A program made the translations under genes and the position numbers. A DNA stretch of 64,000 bases from Mikania micrantha (Eukaryota > Streptophyta > Magnoliopsida > Asterales > Asteraceae), in NCBI GenBank assembly GCA_009363875.1, contig CM018688.1:55467001-55531000 (forward strand), given 5' to 3'. A model generated the notes under the pieces. That model was not told where the DNA came from. It did not search any database and saw only the letters and a program-made list of their open reading frames with translations. Positions 1 through 10,680 of this stretch are shown here, one piece after another. How positions within the stretch are numbered: the stretch's first letter is position 1; each line of letters begins with the position of its first letter.

Positions 1-1
1 T

Positions 2-949
2 TACCCTGTGCGGAAGTTAGCTCGTATCTACATTGATGAGATCATTAGCCGACATGGTATTCCCTTAAGCATAATATCGGATCGTGATGCTCGTTTCATG
101 GCACGATTTTGGGAATCATTACACGAAGCCTTTGGAACAAGATTGGATCTTAGCACTGCTTATCATCCTCAAACGGATGGTCAAACGGAGCGAACAATTC
201 AAACATTAGAAGACATGTTGAGAGCTTGTGTCATCGATTTCGGTGGCAATTGGGATAGCCATCTACCATTAGTTGAGTTCTCGTATAACAACAGTTATCA
301 CGCAAGCATTGGTATGGCGCCGTTTGAAGCTCTTTATGGCAGGAAATGTCGGTCACCTATTTGCTGGACTGAAGTCGGCGATTCGCAGATTACGGGCCCT
401 GAGATTATTCAAGAAACGACTGACAAGATCCGCCAGATCCGTGACAATCTGTTAGCTGCACGCAGTCGACAGAAGAGTTATGCGGATAAACGAAGAAAAC
501 CTTTAGAGTTTGAAGTTGATGATATGGTATTACTCAAAGTGTCGCCTTGGAAGGGCGTTGTTCGATTTGGGAAGAAAGGAAAGCTTGCTCCACGATACGT
601 AGGCCCTTTTAAGATCCTTGAACGGATCGGGAAGGTTGCCTATAAGTTAGAACTTCCTACCGAACTTAGTAACGTACACCCGACGTTTCACGTGTCTAAT
701 CTAAGAAAGTGCTTAGCTGATCAGGATCTTCAGGTACCACTCGATGACATCCGCATCGATGATACCATGCACTTCGTTGAAAAACCAGTGGAGATAATGG
801 ATCGTGAGGTTAAACAGCTCAAACGCAGTAGAATTCCAATTGTCAAAGTACGTTGGGAATCGAAGCGGGGTCCAGAATTCACATGGAAGCGGGAAGATCA
901 GATGAAGCTTAAGTACCCACATTTATTTACTACGGTCACTCCAAGTTGA
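2..949 (+). CDS. Ty3/gypsy (Tekay/Del-like) integrase C-terminal part, cut by window edge
   Basis: The frame is open from the window edge to a stop at 947-949, so this is the 3' end of a gag-pol ORF whose start lies outside. It shows the second half of the integrase core: SDRDARF with the second catalytic Asp, then [10 protein letters not shown] with the catalytic Glu. The GPY/F-like module ([20 protein letters not shown]) and [13 protein letters not shown] follow. The tail near residues 265-305 ([27 protein letters not shown]) resembles the chromodomain-like end of Tekay/Del chromoviruses. There are no stops or frameshifts here, unlike the related element at 43.2-47.8 kb. A purine-rich tract (973-983) and an LTR follow directly. 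The family call is firm; the clade is inference. Confidence 0.9.
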   Translation, partial: YPVRKLARIYIDEIISRHGIPLSIISDRDARFMARFWESLHEAFGTRLDLSTAYHPQTDGQTERTIQTLEDMLRACVIDFGGNWDSHLPLVEFSYNNSYHASIGMAPFEALYGRKCRSPICWTEVGDSQITGPEIIQETTDKIRQIRDNLLAARSRQKSYADKRRKPLEFEVDDMVLLKVSPWKGVVRFGKKGKLAPRYVGPFKILERIGKVAYKLELPTELSNVHPTFHVSNLRKCLADQDLQVPLDDIRIDDTMHFVEKPVEIMDREVKQLKRSRIPIVKVRWESKRGPEFTWKREDQMKLKYPHLFTTVTPS

Positions 950-2130
950 ATTTCGGGACGAAATTCCTTTAACTAGGGGAGACTGTAACATCACTGTACT
1001 TTCGGATGTCCGTACGTCCGTACATCCGTACGAATGTACTGTTACGACCGGAGATTTATAATTATAAATGATTATGAAATTATTGATTGACATTACTGAT
1101 ATTATCACTATTACTGGTATGCATGATTATAACACATTTACTATACGCGTAAACCTTGGGAAGTTTAGTTGAAACTTAACTAAACAGACCCATAGAGTTT
1201 ATCGCAGTGCTAATACTGGTGATAATAGATTATTGGTTTGAGAACGGATTTGGATGGAATTAGGAGTTGTTTATGTTTTGGTTGCTAAACGTAGTCAAGG
1301 ACCCATGGACATGGTTTATCGAAATAGCGGTGGGATGTTGGCTAGGGCAGTTGCGACTGACCCTTACATATGCCCTATATATATGCATATTTCGGTCTAT
1401 CATGGATGTGTCAGTGACTAGGGTTTAGTGGGTTTTGGTTTGGGAAAATGATAATATTAAAATTAATAAAATAATGGGAATTAATTACGCGATGTGAGGT
1501 TACGAAGATTATTTAAACGCGAATATTGAGTCAGAAATATTGACTTAATAATGTATTCGCGTGGGTGACGATTCACACGAATATAATTATTAAGAATAAT
1601 GCTCTGAAAAGATATTCCAGTAATCGTAAATCAAATCGAAATACGAAACGAGCGTCGGATTCGGAAAGGTGACGATCTTTGCGAATACGTACGCGAGTAA
1701 CGTGTTTCGACGAGATAATTAAATAATATCAAACGATATTAATTTTATAAATTAAAACTAAAAATATTTATTAGGAATTACAACTTAAATTAAATTGGAA
1801 TAATTTAAATTATTAAATATTTATTTAACTATAATGAAACGAAAGCGATTTACGAAACAATTTATTTAAACTTATTTTATTTAAACAAAACCAATTTATT
1901 TAAAATGATTATTTGTTTTAAACATGCTACGTTAGAAAAACCGAGCGTGTTATTACATTTCATGCGTATTAAACGAGACCTATTACGAGACAAAGATTAT
2001 TTAGAAATCAAGATAATTAATGGAACCATATTATTTAAACACTTTATGTCTTAGGGCGCTTAACGTGTTAAAACCGGACATTTAATTTATTTATCGCGAT
2101 AAAAACGGGATTGAGCACGCGTATACGACA

Positions 2131-2140
2131 CGCGATATAA
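2131..2140 (+). promoter_or_regulatory. Putative LTR TATA box
   Basis: A GATATAAGG motif sits about 30 bases upstream of a pyrimidine-rich stretch (2150-2230, with runs of TCTCTC and ACACAC) that looks like the start of the R region. Transcription from here would leave a leader of about 2.5 kb before the LTR end. Placement rests on motif and context only. Confidence 0.4.
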
Positions 2141-2529
2141 GGAAGATTACTTCCTTCCTTTCCTTCATTTACACCATCTCCTCTCTCTATCTAAAAACAC
2201 ACACACCACAATTCTCTCTACCTTCTCTCTAGCTTTTCGAGCTCGTTCCTTGGCGGATTTGAGTGATTCTTGGCCCTAAACGACCACAAGAACGAGGAGA
2301 ACAAGGAAGTACAAGGATCTCACACGTTTCAGCAACAAACCGAGGTAAATTTAAGATGTTATTTTCGGTTTTGTAGTAGATCTTGAATCCTTGCCTTGCT
2401 AATGTAGTAATCGACTTAGAACAAGTGTAAAACACCAAACCGAGTTTGTTAAGTATCATGTAGAAGACACATATAGTGCGAATCTACAGGAACCGAAGAT
2501 GATGCTGGAAATGGCTGCTTCGCGACACA

Positions 2530-2975
2530 GCAAGGGGGCCGAACCCTGTAACCCTCAGCCGAACCCTCCTGCTGTTAGGTGAACGAGCCTAATGGTTCGT
2601 GAGCCTCATGGCAGCGAACCCTTGTGCCACGAGCTTTCAGCCGAACCCTAGCATGCAGCTAGCCGAACCTTAGCCGAACTAGGGGTCACGAACTTTGGGT
2701 GGTTGAGCACTATACTTGGCCGAACCATCATGATGAATCAGACGAACCCTAGGGACCCCGAACCTGGTTATGTTGGTAGACAGCGAACCCTCCTCCTTTG
2801 GCTCACGAACCTCTACCCCGAACCCCATAGGTTTAAGCTGGGAACGAGCCTTGACTTGTACATGCAACGAACCCTATTGTAGCAGGTTACTTTGTGGGCC
2901 GAACCTTTGGGGAATCGGCGAACCATTGGCTAACCCTAGCTCCCACGAACCCCTTATCTCATGGCCGAACCTAAG
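2530..2975 (+). repeat. Degenerate CGAACC-motif array inside the LTR leader
   Basis: About 19 copies of CGAAC(C/T), mostly as GCCGAACC or ACGAACC, occur at irregular spacing of roughly 15-35 bases. The sequence between copies is not conserved, so this is not a simple minisatellite. The block is GC-richer than the LTR around it. It encodes no convincing protein. Confidence 0.6.
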
Positions 2976-3632
2976 GATATTGGACCCAAGGTTCGCTGCC
3001 CCTTTGGCTAGAAACCAAAAATTTGAATTATGGGTAATGGGGAGAGACTAGATAGCATATAGATATACATATATACATGTCCATGCATGCATGAGAATAT
3101 CAAACCATCACCTTTTCTCTCTCTATACACAAATTTCCTAAAAGCTATGAACTACATATGTATTGGGTTAGAGGGGACAAAGTTAATATCTTATATGGAT
3201 ATTTTAAATACACTTTTATTAAACTAAGTGGATATAATGAATTGGGCTATGATGGTGGTTTGAATGAAGTCATGCATGTGAGAATAGGTATATGTATGAT
3301 GAAACCATTATCCTAACATGTGCCTATTTAGGAGTTAATACCAAGGATCTTAAGATTCCTCATCAATTGGTAATGATAAAGGAAATAGCAAGTGTGTTAA
3401 ACTTTGAGACAAGTGTTAATAAAACCCTAAGGGTAACAACTTAACTTAGAATTAAGAAAACTAGGTTAAGAAAATATTGATGCTTGAAAAAGGAAACACT
3501 TATGATTATTTAATTAAGTTAAGACACTTATACTTAAACACGAATACCTATTAAAATTACAGATCTTTGAGTTGATTTGAGTTACATACGCGAGCGCGCA
3601 TAAAACGAGAATATTGATACTAAGGACTTCAG

Positions 3633-4423
3633 GTGAGTTCTCATAACCTCCTTTTCTTTAAACTGTTTTGTTTTAAAACTCGGAGGTGAAGCATGTATAC
3701 CAAATTAAATATTGTTTTGATAACTCAAGGTAATACCTGTTTATCAATATGATATTCACAATTGAAATTATCATTATTATTGGATTATCTCTTATTATCT
3801 TATACCCATGTAAACATTGTTAGTGACCTCGGTCAATAACAAAGTTTACAAGTATTGTCACAAATTCCGAGAGTTATCGCTCTTAACTTCGGTTAACTGC
3901 TTTGACCTCGAGTATCGTCACGTGGATGGATTCCACATTCGTGAATCATTGCCTTTGACTTCGGTTAATTGCTTTGACTTCATGTATTGTCACGTGGTTA
4001 GCGACCACTCCATGAATCATGTATTTAACTTATGTTATTTACATAATGATCATGTATAGTCACGAACATTATTTGAGAATATGATTGATGAGATTGGTTG
4101 ATTAGTTTGTGGATTGATTATCTATATTTGATTATGATTATTTGTGATTGACTATGATTGATTTGGTTATGTGATTATGTGATTGTGTATGTGTTTGATT
4201 GTTGAATTGGTGGATATGTGTTGGATTATCTCATACAGGTATTCATATGGATTTTCTCAAGAAGATCATAAGTCTTATACTTGTTTTAAACAAAGCATTT
4301 TATAAAACTATTTTAAAACACAAACTTTTAAACTCATTTTACTAAAACATTTTTAAGTATAAAAACTTATGATTACTCACCAACTACTTTTGTAGTTGAC
4401 ACTTGATTTCTTACATGTTTCAG
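3633..4423 (+). other. Candidate intron in the LTR leader
   Basis: A strong donor (CTTCAG|GTGAGTTC) at 3633 and an acceptor preceded by TTACATGTTTCAG at 4423 bound 791 bases. Equivalent donors and acceptors occur at the same relative places in the LTRs at 40932-43211 and 60863 onward. The interval between them carries a different tandem repeat in each. Conservation is visible in the sequence; splicing is inference. Confidence 0.4.
3820..3998 (+). repeat. Imperfect tandem repeat of about 70 bp in the LTR
   Basis: The phrases CTTCGGTTAACTGCTTTGAC and CTTCGGTTAATTGCTTTGAC recur about 72 bases apart, each followed by a TATTGTCACGTGG-like segment. A weaker copy (CCTCGGTCAATAAC) starts near 3828. 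The repeat lies inside the candidate leader intron. Confidence 0.6.
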
Positions 4424-4716
4424 GTGATGGAGACAAGTAGGATGAAGAGGATGATCTCTTCTATTTTGGACATCATCATCATATAGGATTCTTGGACTTA
4501 GTTAATTAACTAAATTTCTAGCGACTAGAGTTTAGTTAGTTTAACTAAATCTTTTGTAATTGAAGTAACTGATTCATGATAGACATGATTTTTGTGTAAT
4601 TATTTTGTTTGATTGAATGATATATGATGATTTGATTTAGATGCCCACGAGCTTTTGAACAATCTACACATCCCTCGTGGCATCCCGACGTTTCCGCCGC
4701 CGGTCGGGGTGTTACA

Positions 4717-6090
4717 ATATGAGGAGAACTCATGGAGTAATATGTATGGATGAACTTAGTGACACAATGATGTATATATGTTTAATATTTTATCACATGT
4801 GTCAAAGTCATCAAAAGATAAATTGCTAAAACTTCATCAAAGTGCAAGCAATGTGGGGGAATGTGTCATTTACGAAACAACCCTCTAGAGTTTGTAAGAG
4901 ATAGTATTTGAGAAGTTTCTCAATCTCTTGTGGAAAAGGAGAACTTTTCACAGCACGATTTTAATAATTGGAAAATGGTTATCTAATAAAACTCAAATGT
5001 GGGGGTTGCTTGCACTTAATACAAGTATGTGATAAATTTTGTAATAAGGATTTTAGTAATCCAAATAAATATTGCAAATTCATAGCCAAGTGGGGGTACA
5101 CGTTGGTTATACGGAGTCAATCAAGTTGATTGAACTCAAATGTCAATTGGTAAAATTCAATTTGTAGTTAGATATTTGGGAAAAGCTTACCAAAGGCATG
5201 GTGAAACGTGTTTAGCCTTGAAATGAGTTTCAAATAATTCTAAAGACATGGTTATATAACTTGATCTAAGTTGAGATCACTGGTTATAGTCTTTTAAATT
5301 AACAAAAGGGCTAGTATGACTTGTGAGTCAAGAACACGTTAGAACAACTTATCTCAGTTGCGAATTATCTTTATTGACTTGGTGAAGTCAAAGATAATAT
5401 TTTGGATCCAATAATGTGAGAGATTAAGTTGAGGAATGTGACTAAAGCCCATGTAATGAGATATTTGAAGGACACCTAACCTAGTTGATTGGAGATCCCA
5501 AGGTCTAGGTTCAATAGGACAACTAATTCATATATCTAGCGTGGTCACTGTGGGGGCATAGTTGTACAATGGATGTATAAGCTAATATATATACATATGT
5601 TGATATATATCCTCCTAAACTATAAAAGGGTGTTTAAATACGTCCTAGTCCATTCCTATAACAATCAGTGACATTGTTGTGTGAGGCTAAGCGTAATATA
5701 TGGTTAGTGATCTGTGTAAATCATGATAACCAAAATGCTTTTAATGATTTGTGGACAAATCACCTATGTTAGAGAGAAGTGGGGTCGCTTCGAATGGAAT
5801 TGTAGGGCATAATTCCTAGAGCTCTCGCAGAACCAGGATAGTGTTCCATGACCATAATGGACACGACAATGAGGGGTTAACCAGACCAGGAAGGGTATTG
5901 TGTGAATTATAATAACGTCAACGTAAAAAGGGTTTAGTTCAAGGACATCGCGTCTACTAACCGCTAGGAGACTAAGTATACTTCACAAAGGAAAGTTCAA
6001 AGGGAACACCTACTTCTCCTGCAATACTCAACCGCTGAAATTATGTCTTAACACTTGAGTGTATGAGTTGATTTTATTCATGTGGGGGAT
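4717..6090 (+). mobile_element. Probable Ty1/copia 3' untranslated internal region, no ORF
   Basis: No reading frame survives in this 1.4-kb stretch. Its wording (GAGATATTTGAAGGACACC, repeated GTGGGGG runs, GTTCCATGACCATAATGGACA, AAGGGAACACCTACTTCTCC) is of the kind found between the end of pol and the 3' LTR in plant copia elements. It runs straight into a purine tract (ATGTGGGGGAT) and an LTR start at 6091. Its left end was cut by, or served as target for, the gypsy element ending at 4716. Family assignment is inference. Confidence 0.35.
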
Positions 6091-6769
6091 TGTTGAAAAT
6101 TTGAATATTATCAAATTTAATTTGAATTAAAATCAAGACTTTTCAAACTACTCAAGACTTTTCATATTTCATGTGTTGATTATATGTATTAATTCAAGAC
6201 TTTTGGAATCCTAATCTTGTAGTATAAATACAAGACAATTGGTGTCTTGTTGGTTGGTTGAAAAGAATACTACATAAAATCCCACACAAACTTTGAAGAT
6301 TTTCCAACTTTCTCAACTCTTCAAGTTCTTGTTCAAGACATATTTTTCAGGTGCTAGGTTAATCCCGGCAGTACACAAACTGTTTCGGTTGTTGTACCCT
6401 GGGAGACAGACGCGTTCGTCTTGAGAAGAGGCGTGAAATCTGTTTTAAGGGAAGCGTATTGAATACGTGCCTCAACCATAATCATCAACATGTTTATTCT
6501 ATGCCAATGAAGAATAGGTGGAAGACATAAGCGTATTGAAGTATTTGTTACCGGCTCGCCAAGATGCTTGATTGAAGACTCGCTATTTGGAGTACCCATC
6601 GAAGACATGGATCAAAACAAGTTTGTTATATAAATTAGTAATTTATATTCTATTATTTTAGTCTTGTAACCGGTATTGTACTAGATTATTTCTTACGAAT
6701 AACGATAGTCTCGTTATTATTTATATTTTATTTTTGAGTTATAATAAAAACGTGAACCCATCTCCTACA
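6091..6769 (+). mobile_element. Probable copia LTR (about 680 bp)
   Basis: The segment begins TGTTGAAAATTTG immediately after the purine tract TGTGGGGGAT and ends CATCTCCTACA. A TATA-like segment (TAGTATAAATACAAG) lies near 6220. Length and terminal TG...CA suit a copia LTR. No second LTR is in the window, so the boundaries are provisional. Confidence 0.45.
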
Positions 6770-7071
6770 GTAATAAAAGGTATTTATAGATTGGTAGTTA
6801 TCTTGCAAACTATTTTAAATGTTACTTTTATAGTGACATCAACATTAGGTCACTTTGTAAGTAAATAGTTACAGGGTTTCTCTTTTGTAACACTTTTCTC
6901 TGTAATTGGTGAGAGTGCGCTAAGTGTCAGAGAGAGTGTTTTCAATCGTGACTGCCTTGATTTCAATTAAAAGAACGTGTCCTTGATATAATTAATTAGT
7001 GTGTTTGAATTCATTGTTAATTACTCATAATAATCTTTATCTAATCCTAACACCTTTCAAGGATTTTGTTG

Positions 7072-7230
7072 GAACACGGTTTAAGATATAAACAGAATTA
7101 CGTGCTTCTTCTGCCCATAGGTTTTGAGGTGCATTCATTGCCTTTAACATACTTCTTGTCATACTCATGACTAAACGATTTCTTCTTTCTACAACAATGT
7201 TTTGCTGTGATGTGTAGGGTGCTATGAGTT
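7072..7230 (-). pseudogene. copia integrase core fragment
   Basis: The minus-strand translation contains SQQNIVVERRNR followed by MTRSMLKAMNAPQNLWAEA and VYILN. This is the stretch holding the catalytic Glu and its flank in copia integrases. The frame is short and not joined to the GAG-pre-integrase frame at 7342-7629, because stops lie between them. Confidence 0.7.
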
Positions 7231-7341
7231 TATGTAAATTTTCATCCTCAATCAGTTATCAGTTTCTTAAGTTTATATCCAGTTTCAATTTATGCTTCTC
7301 TTTTAAACTTTTTAAATTGGCTAAAACTTGATTTTTTGTCT

Positions 7342-7960
7342 TTAACATATATGTCCACTTATATCTTGAATATTAATCAATATGTAAGAAGAAATAACTA
7401 TTACCAGCTGGTGAAATTTGACCACATAGACAACATGTATTGATTCCAATGGTTTAGTTGCATGACACTTTGCTTGTTTAGGGAATGTATATCTTCTTTT
7501 CGTTCGTGCAAGGCATGCATCACAAACTTTTGTGGGGTGTACAATTGATGGTATTCCATATGCCATTCCTGTCTTACTAAGTTGCTTTAATGATTCAAAA
7601 TTAAGATTCCCTAATCGTGTATGCCACATCCGTGCTTGTGTATCAATTTGTGTTTGAATAAACTAGTGCTAATGTATGTAGCATAATCTTGTAAAATATA
7701 TTTTTAGATCTTTGTACCCTTATCATAAGTTTCCCAATTGGATCATACATTCAAAGATACTCTTTCTTCATTAATACTTCATATTCAATTTCAGTTACTT
7801 TACCAAGGCTTAATATAATGCCTTCTAAATGTTGGATAAACTAAACTTCAGTTATCAACCTTTGTTCACCTTTTTTACACTCAACACTCGATACATCTCC
7901 AAATTAACACCCCATCTAATTTTCTCATCAATTTCAATTAAATAAGAGTGCTCACGTGTC
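7342..7960 (-). pseudogene. copia GAG-pre-integrase fragment with upstream protease tail
   Basis: An open stretch at 7342-7629 shows MWHTRLGNLNFESLKQL, then CDACLARTKRRYTFP: the His-Cys zinc-binding region that opens copia integrase. Upstream, to 7960, the frame is broken, but HMTREHSYLIEIDE is readable next to the solo-LTR junction. That phrase directly continues the protease motif found on the other side of the LTR. Confidence 0.75.
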
Positions 7961-8909
7961 ATATGAGCAACAACCGGTTTTCAACAATCGAATATGTTTA
8001 AAATAATCATTAATACAACGATTGAGATTGTTACAAATTGAAAATATGCGAGAAATCATGAACGTGGGAGAAAACCGTGCGCGAAACGGAGTTCCGGATT
8101 CTTCCGAAATCGCAAAACGAAAAAAATTACAAAAATATCAAAATCCATGATGCCAGGCGGTATGCCTAGCCCCGAGAGCCACGATAGGCGATAGGCGCGG
8201 GGCCAAGAAAATATCTGGAGACCTTAGTCTCGCGCGCTACGCCTCGGGCCAAACGCCCACGCGGGGCGATGCGCCTTGCGCGTGGCGGTTTGGCAGATTC
8301 CTTATCTTATCAGGATTTCATGAAGAATTTATTTTTTTTATTCTCTTCGAACTCAGACGTCCCAAAACTATTATATGGTCTATTTGGATCATTTAAACCA
8401 TGATTTAGAGCTACAGGATCACCCAGATTAAGATGAAGATTGATTCTACGTTATCGGATCGTCGTGTTACAACCAGAAATCTGTTCAAAGGGGTAACGAT
8501 TCATTTCCTCCTACTGGTTTGATAGAATATGGATACAATATAGTTTTGAGCATGATATAATGATTATTGTTGATAATTATTGCCTAGATGATGGCTAGGA
8601 ATAATTAGAAACGAAGAACTAGATGTTTTAATGGTGAAATCTTGATTTTGACCCGTTATAATGTCCGGTTGTCATGAAATCCATATTATTGAGTATGATA
8701 ACTAGTAGGATGATTATATCGTGATTATGATGGAGTTGGATCATTCCTTGTAATGATCAATCCAATTTAAGTGTTTGATTAAATGTTAAGATTTGAAGGT
8801 TAATGATTTTGGCATAAATATGCTAATTATAAGTGGTAACTTGACTCCTAAATGCCACATAGTGATGAATGTGATATAGTGATGACCTACAAGTGTGTAG
8901 GCATTTATC

Positions 8910-9104
8910 GATATGCCCTTAGGCACGGCCATACATAACATAGAAATCACACTTGGAAAGGGTGGACAATTAGCTAGAGCAGCGGGTGCTGTAGCGAAAT
9001 TGATTGCAAAAGAAGGGAAATCGGCCACATTAAAATTACTTCTGGGGAGGTCCGTTTGATATCCAAAAACTGCTCAGCAACAGTTGGACAAGTGGGGAAT
9101 GTTG
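8910..9104 (+). pseudogene. rpl2: Plastid rpl2 exon 2 fragment
   Basis: The translation [19 protein letters not shown] and the following residues match the start of the second exon of plastid ribosomal protein L2. The match begins close to the known exon boundary and stops after a VGQVGNV-like segment. One base is missing in the LKLPSGE region (ATTACTTCTGG), which shifts the frame. No promoter or first exon is present, so this is transferred, non-functional organelle DNA. The source could be plastid DNA directly, or a plastid-derived piece of a mitochondrial genome. Confidence 0.85.
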
Positions 9105-9146
9105 ATTTTAACCTAATGGTCGCAGGTTCAAGTCCTGCTATACCCA
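9105..9146 (+). pseudogene. trnK: 3' half of a mitochondrial-type trnK(UUU)
   Basis: The segment starts in the anticodon arm (ATTTTAACCTAATGG), continues through the T arm (GGTCGCAGGTTCAAGTCCTGC) and ends at the acceptor TATACCCA. It agrees with my knowledge of native plant mitochondrial trnK(UUU) and not with the plastid tRNAs I can recall. The 5' half is absent and is replaced by rpl2 sequence, so it cannot be functional. Confidence 0.65.
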
Positions 9147-9375
9147 AACCTAACTTGCACTATAGGCTTCCCTTTTCAAAAGTCCCCTCTCGTAGGCCTC
9201 TCTTTATGTGACAAAGAGGCATTCCAATAACAGAAGTGAACCTGTAGCAGCACTGTCTATTAGTTATAAGGTGTAATACCTTTGACATTCTATCGTCAAT
9301 TTTTAATCGAAGATATTGCATTCTTTGCCTTAATGATGGACTTTCTGATCTTACTTGCATTCCTTCATTGATGTG
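9147..9375 (+). other. Unassigned spacer between organelle fragments
   Basis: This stretch lies between the trnK and accD pieces and has no convincing coding frame. An 80-codon minus frame covers it but has no recognisable motif. It may be mitochondrial intergenic DNA; I cannot assign it. Confidence 0.3.
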
Positions 9376-9884
9376 ATGTAATCTCGGTTGAAGATGAATC
9401 ATGTTCCATTTGTGGTGAAAGTGGAAATAGTAGTAAAAACGCGGATGCCAGAACGAGTGATCAAATTATACGAGAAAGTTCTACTGATCTGGATGTAACT
9501 CAAAAATACAGGCATTTGTGGGTTCAATGCGAAAATTGTTATGGATTAAATTATAAGAAATTTTTTAAATCAAAAATGAATCTTTGTGAACAATGTGGAT
9601 ATCATTTGAAAATGAGTGGTTCAGATAGAATCGAACTTTCGATCGATCCGGGTACTTGGGAGCCTATGGATGAAGACATGGTCTCTCTGGATCCCATTGA
9701 ATTTCATTCGGAGGAGGAGCCTTATAAAAATCGTATCGATTCTTATCAAAGAAAGACAGGATTAACCGAGGCTGTTCAAACAGGCATAGGGCAACTAGAC
9801 GGTATTAACGTAGCAATTGCGGTTATGGATTTTCAGTTTATGGGGGGTAGTATGGGATCCGTAGTCGGGGAGAAAATTACCCGT
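9376..9884 (+). pseudogene. accD: Plastid accD fragment (acetyl-CoA carboxylase beta subunit)
   Basis: The frame is open from about 9376 and contains the zinc-ribbon region ([22 protein letters not shown]) and the start of the carboxyltransferase domain ([29 protein letters not shown]). Homology ends after EKITR at about 9884, where the frame runs into unrelated LTR sequence and stops. The N-terminus and most of the catalytic domain are missing. The open frame suggests a fairly young transfer, but the piece cannot make an enzyme. Confidence 0.9.
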
Positions 9885-10440
9885 TTTGCTTTAATTGATA
9901 TTAATCCACATGAGTGTGAATAATGTTTATAGAAAGTATGTTAAAATTGGTTCATTTGGATGTGAACAATTTGTAATTGATTTACCTTTATATGATTCAC
10001 AAGGTGTGTGAACATATGTAAGGGTAATAGACTTTATGTTGAAATTGAATCACAATTGTGTGACTATTTGTTGTTTGTGTCTAATGTTGACAATATGTGT
10101 AAATAACACATATGGTAAACTTTGTTCTAGTGGATTCTCAAGGGTGAGAACATAATTATATTAGTGAAAGTTTGAGTAATTCGCAAAAGTGTGAAAACTC
10201 AATGAGACACATAAGTGTGTTGTTTCCATGGTGAAAGTTGGAGTTTTGTGTGCACATATGTATTGTATAAAATTATAATGGTTGTGTACGAATGTAAAAC
10301 ATGTTGAATCACATGTTGTGTGATCTTTCCATGGTGAAATTATGGAGTTAGGGTAAATCACAGATGGTGTGATGTGATTTACCTACCTTGAGAATCCTTG
10401 GTAAAAAAGGAAGTCTTAAGGAAATGATGAATGATTTAAC

Positions 10441-10680
10441 ATGTAAGACCACTGGTGAGTGGCATTGGATTTATCATGTAAAACCACTGGTGAGTGGCAT
10501 TGAATTTATCATGTAAGACCACTAGTGAGTGGCGTTGGATTTATCATATAACACCACTGGTGAGTGGCGTTGTTTTTGTCTGTAAGACCACTAGGGAGTG
10601 GCGTTGTGTTTGACGTGTAAAACCCTCTTGGAATGATATTTGTTTTGTCATGTAAGTCCTCCTTAGTGAGGCATTGGGAG
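10441..10680 (+). repeat. 35-bp minisatellite, about seven copies, in the solo LTR
   Basis: Units of the form GTAAGACCACTGGTGAGTGG plus a T-rich half start at 10443, 10478, 10513, 10548, 10582, 10617 and 10652, a period of 34-35 bases. The first copies are nearly identical and the last two are degenerate. Confidence 0.85.

Larger units (their letters stand above)
984..4716 (+). mobile_element. 3' LTR of the Tekay/Del-like gypsy element (about 3.7 kb)
   Basis: The LTR opens with TGTAACA at 984 directly after the polypurine tract ACTAGGGGAGAC and closes with GGGGTGTTACA at 4716. Both ends match the ends of other LTRs in this window. A length near 3.7 kb is long but normal for Tekay/Del elements. 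Inside are a TATA-like box near 2133, a CT-rich leader, a CGAACC-rich block (2530-2975), a donor/acceptor pair (3633/4423) and an imperfect tandem repeat (3820-3998). The 5' LTR is outside the window, so the target duplication and age cannot be read. Confidence 0.82.

Noticed and set aside
6354..6608. 84-codon minus frame
   Set aside because: It lies wholly inside the probable copia LTR at 6091-6769, antisense, with no motif.
9160..9402. 80-codon minus frame between trnK and accD
   Set aside because: There is no motif, and it overlaps the accD reading frame, which has clear homology on the other strand.
10441..10680. Regular repeats that might suggest a CRISPR array
   Set aside because: The units are contiguous at 35 bases without unique spacers, in a plant LTR. 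It is a minisatellite.
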